From positions 8,627,501-8,691,500 of the forward strand of contig CM059558.1 in the NCBI GenBank assembly GCA_030386875.1: a stretch of 64,000 nt of DNA. Reading direction: 5' to 3'. Under the pieces are notes generated by a model, which saw only the letters and a list, made by a program, of their open reading frames with translations, had not been told where the DNA came from and did no database searches. Position numbers and translations under genes: made by a program. The DNA comes from Morinoia aosen (taxonomy: Eukaryota > Arthropoda > Malacostraca > Amphipoda > Talitridae). Positions 60,531-64,000 of the stretch are shown piece after piece (position 1 is the stretch's first letter; every line of letters starts with the position of its first letter).

Positions 60531-62145
60531 AGTATTAGTACACGTAGAACCACCGACTTGCACGTAAGTATTGCCGACTTGCACGTAGAACCATCGCCTT
60601 GCACGTAAGTATTGCCGACTTGCACGTAGAACCATCGACTTGCACGTAAGTATTGCCGACTTGCACGTAGAACCATCGCCTTGCACGTAAGTATTGCCGA
60701 CTTGCACGTAGAACCATCGACTTGCACGCAAGTATTGCCAACTTGCACGTAGAACCATCGCCTTGCACGTAAGTATTGCCGACTTGCACGTAGAACCATC
60801 GACTTGCACGCAAGTATTGCCAACTTGCACGTAGAACCATCGACTTGCACGTAAGTATTGCCGACTTGCACGTAGAACCATCGACTTGCACGCAAGTATT
60901 GCCGACTTGCACGTAGAACCATCGACTTGCACGCAAGTATTGCCAACTTGCACGTAGAACCATCGCCTTGCGCGTAAGTATTGCCAACTTGCACGTAGAA
61001 CCATCGCCTTGCGCGTAAGTATTGCCAACTTGCACGTAGAACCATCGCCTTGCGCGTAAGTATTGCCGACTTGCACGTAGAACCATCGACTTGCACGCAA
61101 GTATTGCCAACTTGCACGTAGAACCATCGCCTTGCACGTAAGTATTGCCGACTTGCACGTAGAACCATCGACTTGCACGCAAGTATTGCCAACTTGCACG
61201 TAGAACCATCGACTTGCACGTAAGTATTGCCGACTTGCACGTAGAACCATCGACTTGCACGCAAGTATTGCCGACTTGCACGTAGAACCATCGACTTGTA
61301 CGCAAGTATTGCCAACTTGCACGTAGAACCATCGCCTTGCGCGTAAGTATTGCTAACTTGCACGTAGAACCATCGCCTTGCGCGTAAGTATTGCCAACTT
61401 GCACGTAGAACCATCGCCTTGCGCGTAAGTATTGACAACTTGCACGTAGAACCACCGACTTGCACGTAAGTATTGCCGACTTGCACGTAGAACCATCGCC
61501 TTGCGCGTAAGTATTGCCAACTTGCACGTAAAACCATCGCCTTGCGCGTAAGTATTGACAACTTGCACGTAGAACCATCGCCTTGCGCGTAAGTATTGCC
61601 AACTTGCACGTAGAACCATCGCCTTGCGCGTAAGTATTGACAACTTGCACGTAGAACCATCGCCTTGCGCGTAAGTATTGCCAACTTGCACGTAGAACCA
61701 TCGCCTTGCGCGTAAGTATTGCCAACTTGCACGTAGAACCATCGCCTTGCGCGTAAGTATTGCCAACTTGCACGTAGAACCATCGCCTTGCGCGTAAGTA
61801 TTGCTAACTTGCACGTAGAACCATCGCCTTGCGCGTAAGTATTGCCAACTTGCACGTAGAACCATCGCCTTGCGCGTAAGTATTGCCAACTTGCACGTAG
61901 AACCATCGCCTTGCGCGTAAGTATTGCCAACTTGCACGTAGAACCGTCGCCTTGCGCGTAAGTATTGCTAACTTGCACGTAGAACCGTCGCCTTGCACGT
62001 AAGTATTGCCAACTTGCACGTAGAACCATCGCCTTGCGCGTAAGTATTGCCAACTTGCACGTAGAACCATCGCCTTGCGCGTAAGTATTGCTAACTTGCA
62101 CGTAGAACCGTCGCCTTGCGCGTAAGTATTGCCTACTTGCACGAA
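60531..62145. repeat. 41-bp minisatellite, about 39 copies
   Basis: Each 41-bp unit consists of two related halves: CTTGCACGTAGAACCATCG and CTTGCRCGTAAGTATTGCC. Variants at the R position and in the last bases (CCAAC, CCGAC, CTAAC, ACAAC) are arranged in blocks: CCGAC types dominate the left half and CCAAC with GCGCG the right half. The 41-bp period opens all minus-strand frames for up to 526 codons; these are not genes. The plus strand repeats a CGTAAGTAT splice-donor-like sequence in every unit. Confidence 0.95.
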
Positions 62146-62241
62146 GTATTGTGTACCCTCAGCTGCCTACGTGTCATGTACAACACACTCAATTAAAATG
62201 CTCCAAGAGTCTGTATTTCATTTAGGCCTCAATAATGTTAC

Positions 62242-62325
62242 CTGAAGTTTGCCCGCCTGTCGCTGCATCGCCTCGCGCCAGTGCCGGGCCGCGCCGCAGT
62301 GGTGATCGTAGGAGTAAAATGCCAT
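62242..62325 (-). CDS. candidate first coding exon, gene unknown
   Basis: A minus-strand ATG at 62325 opens 28 codons (MAFYSYDHHCGAARHWREAM...) in an isolated GC-rich patch and ends CTTCAG|GTAACA, a good donor. No following exon could be found on this strand, and no family is recognised. It may be a real but orphaned exon or chance. Confidence 0.25.
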
Positions 62326-64000
62326 CGCAGTTATGGATTAAATTAATATCAAAATGCATTTCCACCTCAAATCTTCGTGTAGTTTACTGCGATGTGTTAA
62401 CTTTTGGTTTGAAGTATATTGAAACTGTTGCCAGCTCTTAATTCAAGTTATTATAATTATGATCATTCCACGCCCAAAATGTAAATTAACTTACAATGGC
62501 AATGACTTAGATAACTAATCAACATAAAATGGCAATGACTTACAAACTTGACCAACTGAAAATGAACATGCAAATTTGATAAAATTTAGAAATAATTTCC
62601 ATCAATGATAAAATGTGACTCTGGAAATCATGAACACATCTTCTCCGAACTTGAAAATATTGTGTATCGTTAGAGGCAAGATTTAGTGTTGGTTTATTAT
62701 TGTTTGACTTGATGAAAAAACACGTGTCGGAAGTTTCCAAAGCACACTCGTTACGCAGGTCATCTACTTCTGAGACTTCTTACCTGACGTACGAAGACGA
62801 ACACCAGTTAAACATCTGGAATACTGGCTGTGAATGTTGCCCAGACGCGGAATTATGTAACAACGCTGGTGGAGGCAGCGGCACAGCAGGCGACATAAGT
62901 TCTTCTGAAACTTGGCTACTGCGTGGTGAGATACGTAGGGTACCCAAGTCGACTTTAAAAATTCCGCTGCCAGTTGTACTTCTGCGACTGCGTGAATTGC
63001 TTGAAAATTAGTCACTAGGATTAGTCCTGCGTCCCATCACTAGATCTTGCTAGCGAGCTGGTGGCTGGGCAGCTCAATAGTCTATCACAAAGTACAATTG
63101 TTCTATAATTGTCAATATGTAGTCCAAGGAAGTTAAATAGTGCGCAAAAAACTAATTTAATTGACACAAAGTGATTCTAATAAGCAAGCGGTTGACTGTG
63201 TTGGAGGTGTTGAACTGGGGAACTACAACTGCTGAATCAGGAGAGAATTCATCTTTAAAACACGTTTGGTTGAGTATTTATGAGGCATCTAATGATTTTA
63301 CGCGCAAATAAAATGGAAATAACTTCAACTAATAAAAGTGGAATAATATTGAAGCCTGATGAGCATCTATTTTCCACACGTAAATAGAGAGTAAGAAGGT
63401 ACCAGTAGCAAGCGTCAGACACAAGCCCACGGCGTACGCGGGGGAGATGCAAACGAGCACACAGCTCAAGCAAGAGCTTCACGTTTCTTTCAGCTCTCGC
63501 ACATGTTCGTGCACACTTCAGCCCATTGAACCCTGACTCTGGCGATATCTGAGCTTCATAACTAAACATTAAAAATTTTATTTGTCAAAGGCTGGATAAC
63601 TTGCTATGACTTCATTTTTGAACTTCCTTCCATTTTTACACACAGTCTTAGGGTCGAAAATAATCACCACTATGCCGATATATCGCGTCTCGGGGCGAGA
63701 CAAATTACGCCGCACAACGCACCGATGTTTCCGGAGCTCGAGTCCAAAGGGTGCCATCGGGCGAGTGTGTCGGTCTAGGTTAACGAATAAACGGAGCGAG
63801 GACACAGTGGCTATCGCCAATAGCATAACCAACGACGGAAATCCCATGTCGAGAGACTTGCTCTTCAGTGGACGCGAGACAGATATCCTTCTTGTCCGAC
63901 GGTGCCTGTTCGTTGCCCTGCAGCAGAAGTGGGTTCAATTCCACCCCCAGGTGACGAGGTTGAAAACGTGATTCCACCCACAGTGGTGAGGTTGAAGACA
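62326..64000. other. right end of window, no gene supported
   Basis: A minus-strand open stretch ending TACGTCAG|GTAAGA at 62788 has a strong donor but no recognisable protein. At 63847 a minus-strand ATG starts a signal-peptide-like segment (MGFPSLVMLLAIATVSS), again without a recognisable continuation. From 63905 to the end there is an imperfect repeat around TTCCACCC and GAGGTTGAA. Confidence 0.3.

Noticed and set aside
60468-62142. Open frames up to 526 codons on the minus strand
   Set aside because: A 41-bp stop-free repeat opens all three frames in the same way; there is no non-repeat domain or plausible start context.
60531-62145. CRISPR-like array
   Set aside because: The repeats are contiguous with no unique spacers, and the DNA is eukaryotic.

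Overview
This window is eukaryotic nuclear DNA from an arthropod, most probably an insect. It is AT-rich, with long introns, minisatellites, nested transposable elements and two isolated tRNA genes. The order cannot be settled from sequence alone. One protein-coding gene can be reconstructed with confidence: a ten-exon gene on the minus strand (start codon at 44415, stop codon at 23990). It encodes a secreted acid lipase of the alpha/beta-hydrolase family (LIPA / gastric lipase / insect lipase 3 group). The catalytic core is complete (HG, GHSLG, Asp and His), but the predicted protein is about 740 residues, against about 400 for the family. It carries an N-terminal extension of about 150 residues and a second novel segment of about 195 residues between the DGYIL-HRIP region and the oxyanion HG motif.

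Left part (1-16360): after 2 kb with no recognisable gene lies a Ty3/gypsy LTR retrotransposon on the minus strand (2199-16355). It is flanked by a perfect 5-bp target duplication (GCCAG), and its LTRs differ at only about twenty sites. Gag, protease, reverse transcriptase, RNase H and integrase are all recognisable. The copy is broken by three later insertions, each with its own target duplication: 3525-5134 in the 3' LTR (TAA, Harbinger-like), 8285-9455 in integrase (7 bp) and 10523-11403 in RNase H (8 bp). There are also two homopolymer frameshifts. The RNase H insertion contains three related stem-loop units whose outer stems differ in sequence but still pair.

Middle (16361-23990): a decayed LINE reverse transcriptase (17338-18267), a tandem pair of an unnamed dispersed repeat (18536-19845; inverted relatives at 52612-53125) and a very homogeneous 15-bp tandem array.

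Lipase locus (23990-44415): the introns hold a Helitron helicase fragment, a degenerate TTAGG-like tract and several minisatellites. Exon 6 (31742-31834) is striking: one tandem array begins exactly at its 5' splice site and two others (26-bp and 21-bp periods, 2.5 kb together) lie directly upstream of its 3' splice site.

Right part (44416-64000): mostly intergenic. It holds a fossil of a multi-copy arthropod element-associated protein (45850-46850), a Tc1-like transposase fragment, a possible sushi-domain exon, tRNA-Gln(TTG) and tRNA-Trp(CCA), a 17-bp PstI-containing array with higher-order structure, and a 1.6-kb array with 41-bp period. Long open frames across the arrays are by-products of the repeats, not genes.
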